Shown: positions 17,143 through 26,400 of the stretch, in pieces
Numbering within the stretch: the first letter of the stretch is position 1
Layout of the letters: each line of letters starts with the position of its first letter
DNA from: Halobellus sp. MBLA0158
GTDB taxonomy: Archaea > Halobacteriota > Halobacteria > Halobacteriales > Haloferacaceae
Length of the DNA: 64,000 bases
NCBI RefSeq assembly: GCF_041477585.1
Contig: NZ_JBGNYA010000001.1
Span: 2,170,001-2,234,000 of the forward strand
Direction: 5' to 3'
Notes under the pieces: model-generated
Databases searched by the model: none
Told to the model about the DNA's origin: nothing
Seen by the model: the letters and a program-made list of their open reading frames with translations, nothing else
Position numbers and translations under genes: made by a program

Positions 17143-17547
17143 ATGTACGTCGAGAGCGACTTCCTCTTCGCGCTGGCGAAGCCCGACGACTGGCCGAAGG
17201 AGAACGCGACGGCCGCGCTCGAATCTGACGACGTCTATACGTCACTCACCGCCTACACCGAATTTCTGGTGTATTGGTACGACGAAGAATCAGGCGAGTA
17301 CACGGTCGATATCGCCGAACTCATCCCGAACCTCTTGGAACTCGTGCCGATTCGCCCGGCGGAACAGGAGGACGCGCTCCTCGTCGCGGTATCCTTTATC
17401 GAGGAGTACGGCACGACGCCGTTCGATTCCATTCACGCGGGTATTGCTCACACAAACGGCGATACCGTGCTTTCGACGAAGCAGGATTACGACACGGTGG
17501 GCGTCGAACGCGTCCCGCTCGATTCGTACCGCGACGATTCGAACTGA
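17143..17547 (+). CDS. vapC: PIN-domain ribonuclease toxin (VapC type)
   Basis: A 134-residue protein starting MYVESDFLFALAKPDDW. The PIN acidic residues are Asp6, Glu in AYTEFLVYW and Asp in TPFDSIHAG, and a late STKQDYD completes the site. Same strand as, and 6 bases after, the AbrB-type antitoxin. This subfamily (AbrB plus PIN) is common in haloarchaea. RNA target unknown. Confidence 0.87.
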   Translation: MYVESDFLFALAKPDDWPKENATAALESDDVYTSLTAYTEFLVYWYDEESGEYTVDIAELIPNLLELVPIRPAEQEDALLVAVSFIEEYGTTPFDSIHAGIAHTNGDTVLSTKQDYDTVGVERVPLDSYRDDSN

Positions 17548-17809
17548 AAACTCCGAGCGGTGCCGGACCACCGTTTCCGTGTACGTTCCTCACTGCGACG
17601 TTCCGTATCCCGCCTCCGTATGCAGTCGATCACAGCAATACGAAAGTCGCACAGGAGCTCCATCTGGATCCCGACGAGGCGCTGTTGTTCAAACCGGGAG
17701 GCGACGAGCTGTGCATCCGAAAGGGAGTCCACTGAGAGAACTGAGTGGGCGGGGTGGGTCCGAAGAAAGACCTGTATGGCTCCAGCGATCAATTGCCGCT
17801 GGTATCACG

Positions 17810-18136
17810 ATGGGCCGGAGCATCGAGATCACTGGCAATTCGCTCATTTATCTCTTCTATATCGTTTCGCTGGCCGGCCTCGTGGCGATTTTAGGCACTG
17901 TCGTATTTCCGCTTGAGGATCCTGGAAGCGCCGCGCTTGCCGTGCTTCTCGTGTCGTTGACGGCCGTGGGAATTATCGGGTTTTGGCGTCGGGTGACTGA
18001 CCGCGACGGAGAGCATCTCGGGACCGTTGAGGATCTCGCGTACGACCCGATTGCATACCCCGGGCAAGCGGCCAAGCACAACTGGGCGAAAGCGATCCGT
18101 CGCTTGCGCGTCGATGGTGAGGAAGACGACGACTGA
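17810..18136 (+). CDS. Small membrane protein, function unknown
   Basis: A 108-residue protein starting MGRSIEITGNSLIYLFYIVS. Two membrane helices (LIYLFYIVSLAGLVAILG and ALAVLLVSLTAVGIIGFW) are followed by a soluble tail with EDLAYDPIAYPGQAAKHNW and an acidic end. It lies immediately before tRNA-Val on the opposite strand. The 260 bp between it and the toxin gene hold only short frames that I would not call genes. Confidence 0.6.
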   Translation: MGRSIEITGNSLIYLFYIVSLAGLVAILGTVVFPLEDPGSAALAVLLVSLTAVGIIGFWRRVTDRDGEHLGTVEDLAYDPIAYPGQAAKHNWAKAIRRLRVDGEEDDD

Positions 18137-18201
18137 CTCTATATCGGGCTCGCTCGTTAGTCGGTCGCCTCGCCGAGGTCGTCAAGTCCGTCAAAAAGTA
18201 G

Positions 18202-18276
18202 TGGGTTGGGGCAGATTTGAACTGCCGGCCTCCTCCATGTCAAGGAGGTGTCATAACCAGACTAGACCACCAACCC
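18202..18276 (-). tRNA. tRNA-Val (GAC anticodon)
   Basis: The minus-strand sequence folds as a full cloverleaf. The acceptor stem is GGGTTGG paired with CCAACCC plus discriminator A. The anticodon stem is CCTCC/GGAGG with loop TTGACAT, giving anticodon GAC (valine GUC codons). The T arm is GGCAG-TTCAAAT-CTGCC. The 3' CCA is not encoded. No intron is seen. Its 3' end faces the accessory island. Confidence 0.93.
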
Positions 18277-18469
18277 GCCTGGCGCATGCTCGCTCGCACT
18301 CTTCCGAGCGCATCTCCCGATTCCCGGTGTACGTAATTGAAGGTTTCGTTTCGCGGATCGGACGCCGTCGTCCGGTTTGAGGTCCGACGGCAGTCCAGCG
18401 TCCCAGACCCGACACGGGCCGGTCGTTCGGCCGATGGCGGCGATCGGCCGGAGTGACCGCTCCGATAGC

Positions 18470-18496
18470 CTTATACTGGTGAACGAATTTGTTCAC
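18470..18496 (+). promoter_or_regulatory. trp operon promoter with palindromic operator
   Basis: A TATA-like CTTATAC (18470-18476) is followed directly by GTGAACGAATTTGTTCAC (18479-18496), an 18-base near-perfect palindrome with 6-base perfect arms. The predicted transcription start is just past the palindrome and the trpD ATG is 32 bases further on. A repressor bound here would block TBP/TFB or polymerase. Control by a tryptophan-responsive repressor is inferred. Confidence 0.65.
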
Positions 18497-18527
18497 TGTA
18501 ACACGAAGACGTACATCGGTGATCACG

Positions 18528-19550
18528 ATGACACTCCAAGATTACATCGAACGCGCGACGGAGGGAACGGATCTGACACAGGCGGAGGCCCGCGAGGCGG
18601 CCGGTCTGGTCTTCGAGGACGCGACCGAAGCCCAGATCGGGGCGCTGCTGGCGGCGCTTCGCGCGAAGGGCGAGACCGAGACGGAGATCGCCGGCTTCGC
18701 GCAGGGGATGCGCGACGCCGCCCGGACGATCGATCCCGACCGGGACCCGCTCGTCGACACCTGTGGGACCGGCGGCGACGACTACAACACCATCAACGTC
18801 TCGACGACGAGCGCCATCGTGGCCGCGGGCGCGGGCGCCGCGGTCGCGAAACACGGCAACTACTCGGTCTCCTCGTCGTCGGGGAGCGCCGACGTCCTGG
18901 AGGTCGCGGGCGCGGACGTCGAGGCCGAGCCCCCGGCCGTCGAGGAGGCGATCGAGCGCGACGGGATCGGCTTTATGCTCGCGCCGGTGTTCCACCCCGC
19001 GATGAAGGCCGTGATCGGCCCGCGGAAGGAACTCGGAATGCGGACCATCTTCAACGTCCTCGGGCCGCTCACCAACCCCGCCGGCGCGGACGCGCAGGTC
19101 GTCGGCGTCTACGACCCCGACCTCGTGCCGGTGCTCGCGCGCTCGCTCTCGCACCTCGCGGTCGACCGCGCGCTCGTCGTCCACGGCTCCGGAATGGACG
19201 AGATCGCGCTCCACGACGAGACGCGGGTCGCGGAGGTCGACGGCGACGACATCGAGGAGTACACGCTCACGCCCGAGGAGATCGGACTCGACGCGGCGCC
19301 GATCGACGCCGTCGCGGGCGGCACGCCCGAGGAGAACGCCGAGGACCTCCGGGGGATCGTTACCGGGACGGTCACCGGCCCGAAGCGGGACATCATCCTC
19401 GCGAACGCGGGCGCGGCGATCTACGTCGCGGGGCTGGCCGACAGCATCGAAGACGGCGTCGAGACGGCGGCGAAGGCCATCGACGAGGGCGACGCGACGT
19501 CGACCTTCGAGGCCCTCTGCGAGCCCGTCGACGCCGCGGCGGAGCGCTGA
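18528..19550 (+). CDS. trpD: Anthranilate phosphoribosyltransferase
   Basis: A 340-residue enzyme transferring phosphoribose from PRPP to anthranilate, an early step of tryptophan synthesis. The family PRPP loop DTCGTGGDDYNTINVST is seen near residue 79, followed by KHGNYSVSSSSGSADVLE (the KHGNR-type motif). Later come GIGFMLAPVFHPAMK and NVLGPLTNPAGA. Length is standard. It is the first gene of trpDFEG, with trpF starting 2 bases after its stop. The start is the ATG giving MTLQDYIERATEG. Confidence 0.96.
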   Translation: MTLQDYIERATEGTDLTQAEAREAAGLVFEDATEAQIGALLAALRAKGETETEIAGFAQGMRDAARTIDPDRDPLVDTCGTGGDDYNTINVSTTSAIVAAGAGAAVAKHGNYSVSSSSGSADVLEVAGADVEAEPPAVEEAIERDGIGFMLAPVFHPAMKAVIGPRKELGMRTIFNVLGPLTNPAGADAQVVGVYDPDLVPVLARSLSHLAVDRALVVHGSGMDEIALHDETRVAEVDGDDIEEYTLTPEEIGLDAAPIDAVAGGTPEENAEDLRGIVTGTVTGPKRDIILANAGAAIYVAGLADSIEDGVETAAKAIDEGDATSTFEALCEPVDAAAER

Positions 19551-19552
19551 CG

Positions 19553-20269
19553 ATGGTGCGAACGAAGATCTGCGGCGTCACGAACGAAGCCGACCTGCGC
19601 GCCGTCGAAGGGGCAGGCGCGGACGCGGTCGGCGTCATCGCCGACGTCCCGGTCGAGACGCCCCGCGAAGTCGCCGTCGAGGACGCCGCCCGGCTCGTCG
19701 CGGCCGCGCCACCGTTCCTCACGACGACGCTCGTGACGATGCCCGACACGCCCGCCGAGGCCGTCGACGCCGCCGACCGCGTCGGGTCGGACGTCCTCCA
19801 ACTGCACGGCGACTTCGCGCCCGGGGCGTTCCGGGAGATCCGCGACTCCGTCGGTGCCAAAATCGTCGCGGTCGTCGACGCCGAGGACCCGGAGCGCGCT
19901 CGCGACGTCGCGCCCGCGGTCGACGCCGTGCTCGTGGACTCGATCGACGGATCGGGCGCCGGCGGCACCGGCGAGACCCACGACTGGGCGGCGACGGCCG
20001 AAGTGACCGCGACGCTCGATGCGCCGGTGATCCTCGCCGGCGGCCTCGGGCCGGAGAACGTCGCCGAGGCCGTCGAGACCGTCCGGCCGTTCGCCGTCGA
20101 CGTCGCGAGCGGCGTCGAGGCACGCGGCGGGCAGAAGGACCACGACGCGGTCCGGGCGTTCGTCGCCAACGCGGCCGCGGCGGGCGAGCGGATTGCCGGC
20201 GACGACGCGGAAGCGTCCGGGGGGAGTCGGACGGACGACGACCGGACGGTCGAGGAGGTATCGTCGTGA
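19553..20269 (+). CDS. trpF: Phosphoribosylanthranilate isomerase
   Basis: A 238-residue (beta/alpha)8-barrel enzyme that converts phosphoribosylanthranilate to CdRP. The catalytic Cys lies in MVRTKICGVT. DVLQLHGD and the phosphate-binding PVILAGGLGPENV and VDVASGVEARGGQKD are the usual TrpF motifs. It has an acidic C-terminal extension of about 25 residues (EASGGSRTDDDRTVEEVSS). Its stop TGA overlaps the GTG of trpE (GTGA), indicating coupled translation. Confidence 0.95.
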   Translation: MVRTKICGVTNEADLRAVEGAGADAVGVIADVPVETPREVAVEDAARLVAAAPPFLTTTLVTMPDTPAEAVDAADRVGSDVLQLHGDFAPGAFREIRDSVGAKIVAVVDAEDPERARDVAPAVDAVLVDSIDGSGAGGTGETHDWAATAEVTATLDAPVILAGGLGPENVAEAVETVRPFAVDVASGVEARGGQKDHDAVRAFVANAAAAGERIAGDDAEASGGSRTDDDRTVEEVSS

Positions 20270-22029
20270 GCGACCGCGGCGACGACGCTGATAGCGTCAG
20301 CGCGCCCGCGCTGTCGCAGTCCCGCGAGTCGTTCGTCCGCGAGGTCGAGCGCGCCACCGCAGAGGCCGAGGGGCCCGTGGTCGCCCACGTGACCGCGGAC
20401 CTCCCGGAGACGGAGCCGCTGTCGGCGTACGCCGCGCTCGCCGATCGGAGCGACTACGGCTTCCTCCTGGAGAGCGCCGAGAAGACGCCCTCCAGCGACC
20501 CCGCGGGCGCGTTCGCGCCCGACCACGCGACCGCGGACCGCCACGCGCGCTACTCGTTCGTCGGCTACGATCCCGACGCCGTGATCACGGTCGATCTCGA
20601 CGGGACCGACGTCGAACGCCTCGGAGGTCGCGCGGCCGAGTACGTCGAGGCAGAGATCGGCGATAGCAACGACGGGGACGAAGACGCCGGCGCCGACACT
20701 CGGAGCGACCCGGACGTCCTCGACCGCCTCCGGGCGGCCTTCCCGGGCCTCCCGCGCGTCGGCTTCCCGGACGACGACCGCCAGCGGCTCCGCGGCGGGC
20801 TCGTGGGCTTCCTCGCCTACGAGGCCGTCTACGACCTCTGGCTCGCGGAGGTCGGGATCGAGCGCCCCGAGACCGACACGCCGGACGCGCAGTTCGTCCT
20901 CACGACGAAGACGCTCTCGTTCGATCACGCCGAGTCGTCGGTCTCGCTCGTGCTCACGCCCGTCGTGACGCCCGACGACGACCCGAGCGCGGTCTACGAC
21001 GAGCTCCGAGAGGAGGCCGACCGCGTCGCCGAGACGCTCGCCGACGCCGAGGCGCCAGAGACCGGCGGCTTCGTCCGGACGGGCGAGTCCGCGGGGCCGA
21101 AAGCGGAGTACGAGGCCGCGGTCCGGAAGACGAAAGAGCACGTCCTCGACGGCGACATCTACCAGGGCGTCATCTCCCGCGTGCGGGAGCTGTACGGGCA
21201 GGTCGACCCGCTCGGGCTCTACGAGGCGCTGCGGGAGGTCAACCCCTCGCCGTACATGTACGTCCTGCGGCACGACGACCGCCACATCGTCGGCGCGAGC
21301 CCCGAGACGCTGGTGTCCGTGCAGGGCGAGCGCGTCGTCTCCAACCCGATCGCGGGGACGTGTCGGCGCGGCACGAGCCCCGTCGAGGACCGCCGGCTGG
21401 CCGGCGAGATGCTCGCCGACGGGAAGGAGCGCGCCGAGCACACGATGCTCGTCGACCTCGCGCGCAACGACGTCCGTCGGGTCGCAGAACCGGGCAGCGT
21501 CCGCGTCGAGGAGTTCATGAACGTCCTGAAGTACAGCCACGTCCAGCACATCGAATCGACCGTGACGGGGACGCTCGCGGGTCAGGACAGCGGGAACGGC
21601 GAGTACCCCGGGGGCGCCGACGCCTTCGACGCCACGCGGGCGACGTTCCCCGCAGGGACCCTGACGGGCGCGCCGAAGGTCCGCGCGATGGAGATCGTCG
21701 ACGACCTCGAACGCTCGCCCAGGGGCGTCTACGGCGGCGGCGTCGGCTACTACTCGTGGTCCGGCGACGCCGACTTCGCGATCGTGATCCGGACGGCGAC
21801 GGTCGAGGCGGGCGCCGACGGGGGCGATGACGTCGTCGCCGTGCGGGCGGGCGCGGGCATCGTCGCCGACAGCGACCCCGAAGCCGAGTACGAGGAGACC
21901 GAACAGAAGATGGACGGCGTGCTCACTGCCGTCGAGCGGATCGAACGCGACGGCGGCTCCGAGGGCGGGGCCTCCGACGGCGCCGAGAGCGACGAGGACG
22001 CCGAGGACATAGAGGAGGTGGCCCGATGA
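20266..22029 (+). CDS. trpE: Anthranilate synthase component I
   Basis: A 587-residue chorismate-utilising enzyme, from a GTG start overlapping the trpF stop. The N-terminal domain has the LLES feedback motif (GFLLESAEK) that binds tryptophan in TrpE, then ARYSFVGYDP. The catalytic domain carries NPSPYMYVLR, IAGTCRRG, RNDVRRVAEPGSVRV and PAGTLTGAPKVRAMEIV. An acidic linker interrupts it near residue 130. It makes anthranilate from chorismate with TrpG-supplied ammonia. The stop overlaps trpG by ATGA. Confidence 0.96.
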   Translation: MSDRGDDADSVSAPALSQSRESFVREVERATAEAEGPVVAHVTADLPETEPLSAYAALADRSDYGFLLESAEKTPSSDPAGAFAPDHATADRHARYSFVGYDPDAVITVDLDGTDVERLGGRAAEYVEAEIGDSNDGDEDAGADTRSDPDVLDRLRAAFPGLPRVGFPDDDRQRLRGGLVGFLAYEAVYDLWLAEVGIERPETDTPDAQFVLTTKTLSFDHAESSVSLVLTPVVTPDDDPSAVYDELREEADRVAETLADAEAPETGGFVRTGESAGPKAEYEAAVRKTKEHVLDGDIYQGVISRVRELYGQVDPLGLYEALREVNPSPYMYVLRHDDRHIVGASPETLVSVQGERVVSNPIAGTCRRGTSPVEDRRLAGEMLADGKERAEHTMLVDLARNDVRRVAEPGSVRVEEFMNVLKYSHVQHIESTVTGTLAGQDSGNGEYPGGADAFDATRATFPAGTLTGAPKVRAMEIVDDLERSPRGVYGGGVGYYSWSGDADFAIVIRTATVEAGADGGDDVVAVRAGAGIVADSDPEAEYEETEQKMDGVLTAVERIERDGGSEGGASDGAESDEDAEDIEEVAR

Positions 22030-22718
22030 CGCTCCGCCTGCTCGTGGTCGACAACTTCGATTCGTTCACCTACAACCTCGTGGAGTACTTCTCCGAACAG
22101 CGGGTCGACGGCGAGCGCGTCGACGTTGTCGTCCGCAAGAACACCGCGTCCATAGCGGAACTCCGCGAGATCGACCCCGACGCGATCGTGATCAGTCCCG
22201 GCCCCGGCCACCCGAAGAACGACCGCGACGTCGGCGTCACGAACGAGGTCCTGACGTCGCTCTCACACCGCATCCCCACGCTCGGCGTCTGTCTCGGCCT
22301 CGAAGCGGCCGTCTACGCCTACGGCGGCGAGATCGGCCACGCCCCCGAACCCATCCACGGGAAGGCGTTCCCGGTCGAACACGACGGCCGCGGCGTCTTC
22401 GCCGGCCTGGACCAGGGCTTCCAGGGCGGCCGCTACCACTCGCTCGTGGCGACGGCCGTCCCGGACGACTTCGAGGTGTCGGCGACGACGAGCCACGCGA
22501 TCGGGGGCGGCGACGCGGGCGAGGGAGGAGAAGAGAGAGCGGGCGAGGCGCCGGAAGCGACCGATCTCGTGATGGGCGTGCGCCACCGCGAGTATCCGAT
22601 CGAGGCGGTGCAGTTCCACCCCGAGTCGGTGCTCACGGGCGTCGGTCACGACATCGTGCGGAACTTCCTCGAAGAGTGCGTGCTCTCGCGATCGATCGAC
22701 GAGCGCGCGCGGGTCTGA
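22026..22718 (+). CDS. trpG: Anthranilate synthase component II (glutamine amidotransferase)
   Basis: A 230-residue class I glutaminase. The N-terminus VVDNFDSFTYNLVEYF is diagnostic. The nucleophile is Cys in LGVCLGLEAA; the usual His-Gln after CLG is Leu-Glu here. The catalytic His-x-Glu is in QFHPESVLTG. A Gly/Glu-rich insertion (GGGDAGEGGEERAGEAPEA) separates the last strands. It is the last gene of trpDFEG; trpA, trpB and trpC are not in the window. Confidence 0.95.
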   Translation: MTLRLLVVDNFDSFTYNLVEYFSEQRVDGERVDVVVRKNTASIAELREIDPDAIVISPGPGHPKNDRDVGVTNEVLTSLSHRIPTLGVCLGLEAAVYAYGGEIGHAPEPIHGKAFPVEHDGRGVFAGLDQGFQGGRYHSLVATAVPDDFEVSATTSHAIGGGDAGEGGEERAGEAPEATDLVMGVRHREYPIEAVQFHPESVLTGVGHDIVRNFLEECVLSRSIDERARV

Positions 22719-22739
22719 ATTTCTCCCTTTTCCGGTCGG
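22719..22739 (+). terminator. T-rich spacer between convergent genes
   Basis: The 21 bases between the trpG stop and the stop of the opposite small membrane gene are pyrimidine-rich (ATTTCTCCCTTTT). This is the kind of T-rich tract that ends archaeal transcription on the plus strand. No hairpin is evident, so the call rests on position and composition only. Confidence 0.3.
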
Positions 22740-22964
22740 TCAGCCCAGGAGATTGATGCCGAAGAACGAAAGCACCAGCAGTCCGCCGACGACGAGCGCG
22801 GCGATGGTGACGAGCCGCCAGGCGATCTTCAGCGCGATGCGTCCCACGAGGACGACGATTCCGACGCCGACGATCACCGCGAGCGCCTGCCCGAGCGGCT
22901 GGGAGAGCAACCCCCCGAGCTGAAGGAGCGCGAGCGACGGCACGACCGATGCGAGTGCGGACAT
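22740..22964 (-). CDS. Small two-helix membrane protein, function unknown
   Basis: A 74-residue, very hydrophobic protein starting MSALASVVPSLALLQLGG. It has two membrane spans (ALAVIVGVGIVVLVGRI and LVTIAALVVGGLLVLSFF) linked by the basic RIALKIAWR. The ATG is preceded by an A/T-rich TATA-like stretch (GATATATC, about 22970-22975), too close for an ordinary TATA box, with more A/T further upstream. Small membrane proteins of this shape are widespread in haloarchaea. No function is recognised. Confidence 0.6.
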   Translation of the reverse strand: MSALASVVPSLALLQLGGLLSQPLGQALAVIVGVGIVVLVGRIALKIAWRLVTIAALVVGGLLVLSFFGINLLG

Positions 22965-23401
22965 ACCCGATATATCCCCGGTAGAGGGAATAAGTCTGTG
23001 GGGTAATTCGGGGACGTCGCGGACGGAGGCCACCGAAGAGCGACGCCGTCCCGCCGGCATAGGTATGTAATATGACTATTAGGGGCCTCTAGCGGATCGG
23101 AACGCGCCGGAGTCGACGCGCGACCCGGCGGAATCGCCGCCGAACTGGGTCGATCCGCCGCCGTCGGACACCCCATCTGTTCGGTTGGATATCGATAGAC
23201 AGCGACGAGATATCTTCCGGATATTTCACTTTCACTCCGGTCTACTAACCTTGATAACTCGCTGGGTCGAACGGACGCCCGTCACGTCGGAGGCGTGCCA
23301 CCGGCAGGGGGGAGTAAGGTATCTGATGTGATAGGTATTCGGCCGTCTGCTGATACCGAAGCCTTAAACCGACCTGCCGCACTCACAAGCCATCGTCACA
23401 A
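22965..23401. promoter_or_regulatory. Non-coding upstream region of nrdJ
   Basis: About 440 bases without a convincing gene. Next to nrdJ lies a TATA-like CTTAAAC (about 23363-23369). Just before it, GGTATTCGG and ATACCGAA (about 23334-23360) can form alternative short hairpins and may be an operator. GGTAT occurs once more upstream. A/T-rich stretches near 23060-23085 and 23180-23260 could serve the divergent small membrane gene or an unseen RNA. No cobalamin riboswitch can be supported. Confidence 0.45.
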
Positions 23402-23473
23402 ATGACCGGAACTGAGCCAGTCGCACGAGTCGAAATCGCCCGGTGGACTTCCACAGGGCGGGAGGAACAGTAA
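23402..23473 (+). CDS. 23-residue upstream ORF (leader peptide) of nrdJ
   Basis: It reads MTGTEPVARVEIARWTSTGR followed by EEQ and TAA. The stop is immediately followed by the nrdJ ATG with no spacer. A TATA box about 33-39 bases upstream places the transcription start about 10 bases before or at this ATG. A Shine-Dalgarno-like GGGAGGAA lies at the end of this ORF, about 9 bases before the nrdJ start. It may couple or attenuate nrdJ translation. It could also be a fortuitous frame. Confidence 0.5.
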   Translation: MTGTEPVARVEIARWTSTGREEQ

Positions 23474-26400
23474 ATGAGCAATCAGCCCGAGAGAGTCGAC
23501 GACCTGGAACTGCCCGTCAAGCGGACCGACGGGGAGACGCTCGAAGAGCGACTCACCGCGAACGCGTACCACAACATTCTGCCGGCGCGGTACCTCCGCA
23601 AGGACGCCGACGGCGAACTCATCGAGTCCCAGGAGGACCTCTTCCCCCGCGTCGCGAAGAACGTCGCGCTCGCGGCGGCCGTCTTCGAGGCCGAAAACCA
23701 AGGCGTCGAGGTCACCGTCACGCCCGAGCAGCTGAAGCCCGACCACCCGCGTCGGGACGAACTCGCAGAAGAGGTGTTCGGCAAGGGCGTCACCGCCGAC
23801 GCCGACGCCGAGACGGCGCTTTCTGTCTACAACGTCAACAAGTTCGCCTACGACACCGTCGTCCCCGAGCTGCCGGACGAGATCCGCACGCAGGTCGAAG
23901 AGACCCGCGAGGAGTTCGAGTCGCTGATGGACTCGCTCTCCTTCATGCCGAACTCCCCGACGCTGATGAACGCGGGCGACGAGCTTCAACAGTTGTCGGC
24001 GTGTTTCGTCGACTCGCCCGACGACGACATCGACGACATCCACCAGACCGCCAAGGAGGCCGCGCAGGTCTTCCAGAGCGGCGGCGGGATGGGCTATGCC
24101 TTCTGGCGGCTCCGCCCCTACGGCGACCCCGTCGGCTCGACCGGCGGCATCGCCTCGGGGCCGATCACCTTTATGCGGACCTACGACCAGCTGTGTGAGA
24201 CCATCGCGCAGGGGGGCGCACGACGCGGCGCGCAGATGGGGGTAATGCGGGTCAGCCACCCGGACGTCATCCAGTTCATCCACGCCAAGAACAAGGACGT
24301 CTCTCTGGCCCACACCCTGCGGCTCAACGACCCCGACGACTACACCCACAACTCCTTCCAGGACGCCCTGGAGGAGGCGCGCGAACTCATCGACGACGAG
24401 GGCCGCGTCCCCAAGCACCTCCGGAACGCGGTCGAGGGCCACCTCTCGAACTTCAACATCTCGGTCGGCATCACGGACGACTTCATGGACGCGCTGTTCG
24501 AGGGCGAGGAGTTCACCTTCACCAACCCCCGGACGGGCGAGCCGCACGTCGCCACGCCCGAGACGAAGGAGCTCTACGAGATGTTCGACCTCGGCGAACA
24601 CGTCGAGGTCGGCGAGGAACTTTCGGTCCCGGCCCAGGACCTGTGGGACCACATCGTCGAGGGCGCCCACGAGAACGGCGAGCCGGGCGTGATCTACCTC
24701 GAACGCGTCAACAAGCAGCACTCCTTCGACGTCGAGGAACACCCCGACCACCAGATCCTGGCGACGAACCCCTGCGGCGAGCAGCCGCTGGAGGAGTACG
24801 AGGCCTGTAACCTCGGCCACATCAATCTCTCGACGCTCGTCGACTTCGACGCGCCCGACTGGCGCGTCTGGTACGACGCCCACGGCGACGAGTACGACTC
24901 CTTCGACGACGCCGTCGACGCCTTTTTGGAAGAAGCGATCGACTGGGAGGAGTTCGACTACCGGATCGACCGGGGAACGCGGTTCCTCGAAAACGTCGTC
25001 ACGATGTCGGACTTCCCGGTGCCGGAGATCGAACAGAAGGTCCGGGACATGCGGAAGATCGGCCTCGGCGTGATGGGGCTGGCCCAGCTGTACATCCAGC
25101 TCGGCATCCAGTACGGCACCGAGGCGGGCAACGAGGTCGCCCGCCAGCTGATGACGCACATCAACCACGAGTCCAAGCGGACGAGCCACGAGCTCGCGGA
25201 GACCCGCGGCTCGTTCAACGACTGGGACGACTCCAAGTACGCGAACCCGACCGAGTACCGCGAGTGGTTCGAGCACCACACCGGCGAGGACGCCGACGAC
25301 TGGGCCGAGGGCTACCCGATCCGGAACCACAACACCACGACGGTCGCGCCGACGGGCACGACCTCGATGGTCGGCAACACGACGGGCGGGATCGAGCCCA
25401 TCTACAACGTCGCCTACTACAAGAACGTCTCCGACGACGTCCAGGGCGACGAGATGCTCGTCGAGTTCGACGACTACTTCCTCCGTGTCCTGGAGGCCAA
25501 CGACATCGACGTCGACACGGTGAAGGAAGAGGCCCAAGAGCAGATGGCCGCGAACGAGTTCGACGGCGTCTCGTCGCTGTCGACGGTGCCCGACGCGATC
25601 TCGGAGCTGTTCGTCGTCACCGGCGACCTCTCCGGCAAGCAGCACGCCGCGGTGCAGTGCGCCACCCAGGAGGGCGTCGACTCCGCCATCTCGAAGACCT
25701 GTAACTTCCCGAACTCGGCCTCGAAGGAGGACATGGACGAGGTCTACCGCTACATCTACCGCAACGGCGGGAAGGGCGTCACCGTCTACCGCGACGGCAC
25801 GCGCTCGAAGCAGGTGCTGACGACGCGCGCGCAGAACACCGACTTCGCCGACGAGAGCGAGGCCGCGGAGGCGCTCGTCGAGCAGATCCGGGAGGTCTTC
25901 GGCGGCGTCGAGGGCTTCCTCGAGAGCGACGAGGTACAGGCGGCCATCGACAGCGAGGTCGAGCGGCTGCTTTCGGCCGCGGACGGCGAGACCGACCTCG
26001 GCAAGAAGCGCCCGCGTCCGGACGTCCTCCACGGCGTCACCCAGCGCATCGACACGGGCTACGGCAAGCTTTATGTCAACATCAACGAGGACCAGGATGG
26101 AAAGCCGTTCGAGCTGTTCGCGAACATCGGCAACTCCGGCGGCTTCACCGCCTCCTTCACCGAGGCGCTCGCGAAGACGATCTCGACGGCGCTGCGCTCG
26201 GGCGTCGATCCCAACGAGATCGCCAGCGAGCTCCAGGGCATCCGCAGCCCGAAGGTCGCCTGGGACAAGGGCGAGCAGATCAACTCCATCCCGGACGCGA
26301 TCGGCACGGCGATGCGGCGCTACCTCGACGGCGAGATCGACAAGGGCTACCCGCAGCAGCAGAACCTGACCGAGCTGTCGGAAGACGGCGAGACGGAGGC

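Larger units (their letters stand above)
12312..18201. other. Accessory island beside tRNA-Val
   Basis: The stretch between the lipoprotein operon and tRNA-Val has more A/T, less uniform codon use and a different gene content from its flanks. It holds two toxin-antitoxin pairs, an insertion sequence, remnant repeats, small membrane proteins and an exchanger. A 10-base match to the tRNA 3' end (AGTGGGTTGG) occurs at 12466-12475 and at 18200-18209, near the two edges. No integrase gene is visible. The boundaries are approximate, and an integrative origin is inference. Confidence 0.55.

Noticed and set aside
17560-17735. Possible gene fragment after the second VapC (DPDEALLFKPGGDELCIRKG in one frame)
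   Set aside because: It has protein-like character but no start, no recognised family and frame breaks on both sides, so it is at most a remnant.
23296-23390. Possible cobalamin riboswitch before nrdJ
   Set aside because: GCCACCGG and a later GACCTGCC loosely resemble B12-box pieces, but order, spacing and the rest of the conserved core do not fit, and the TATA box lies between the second piece and the gene.
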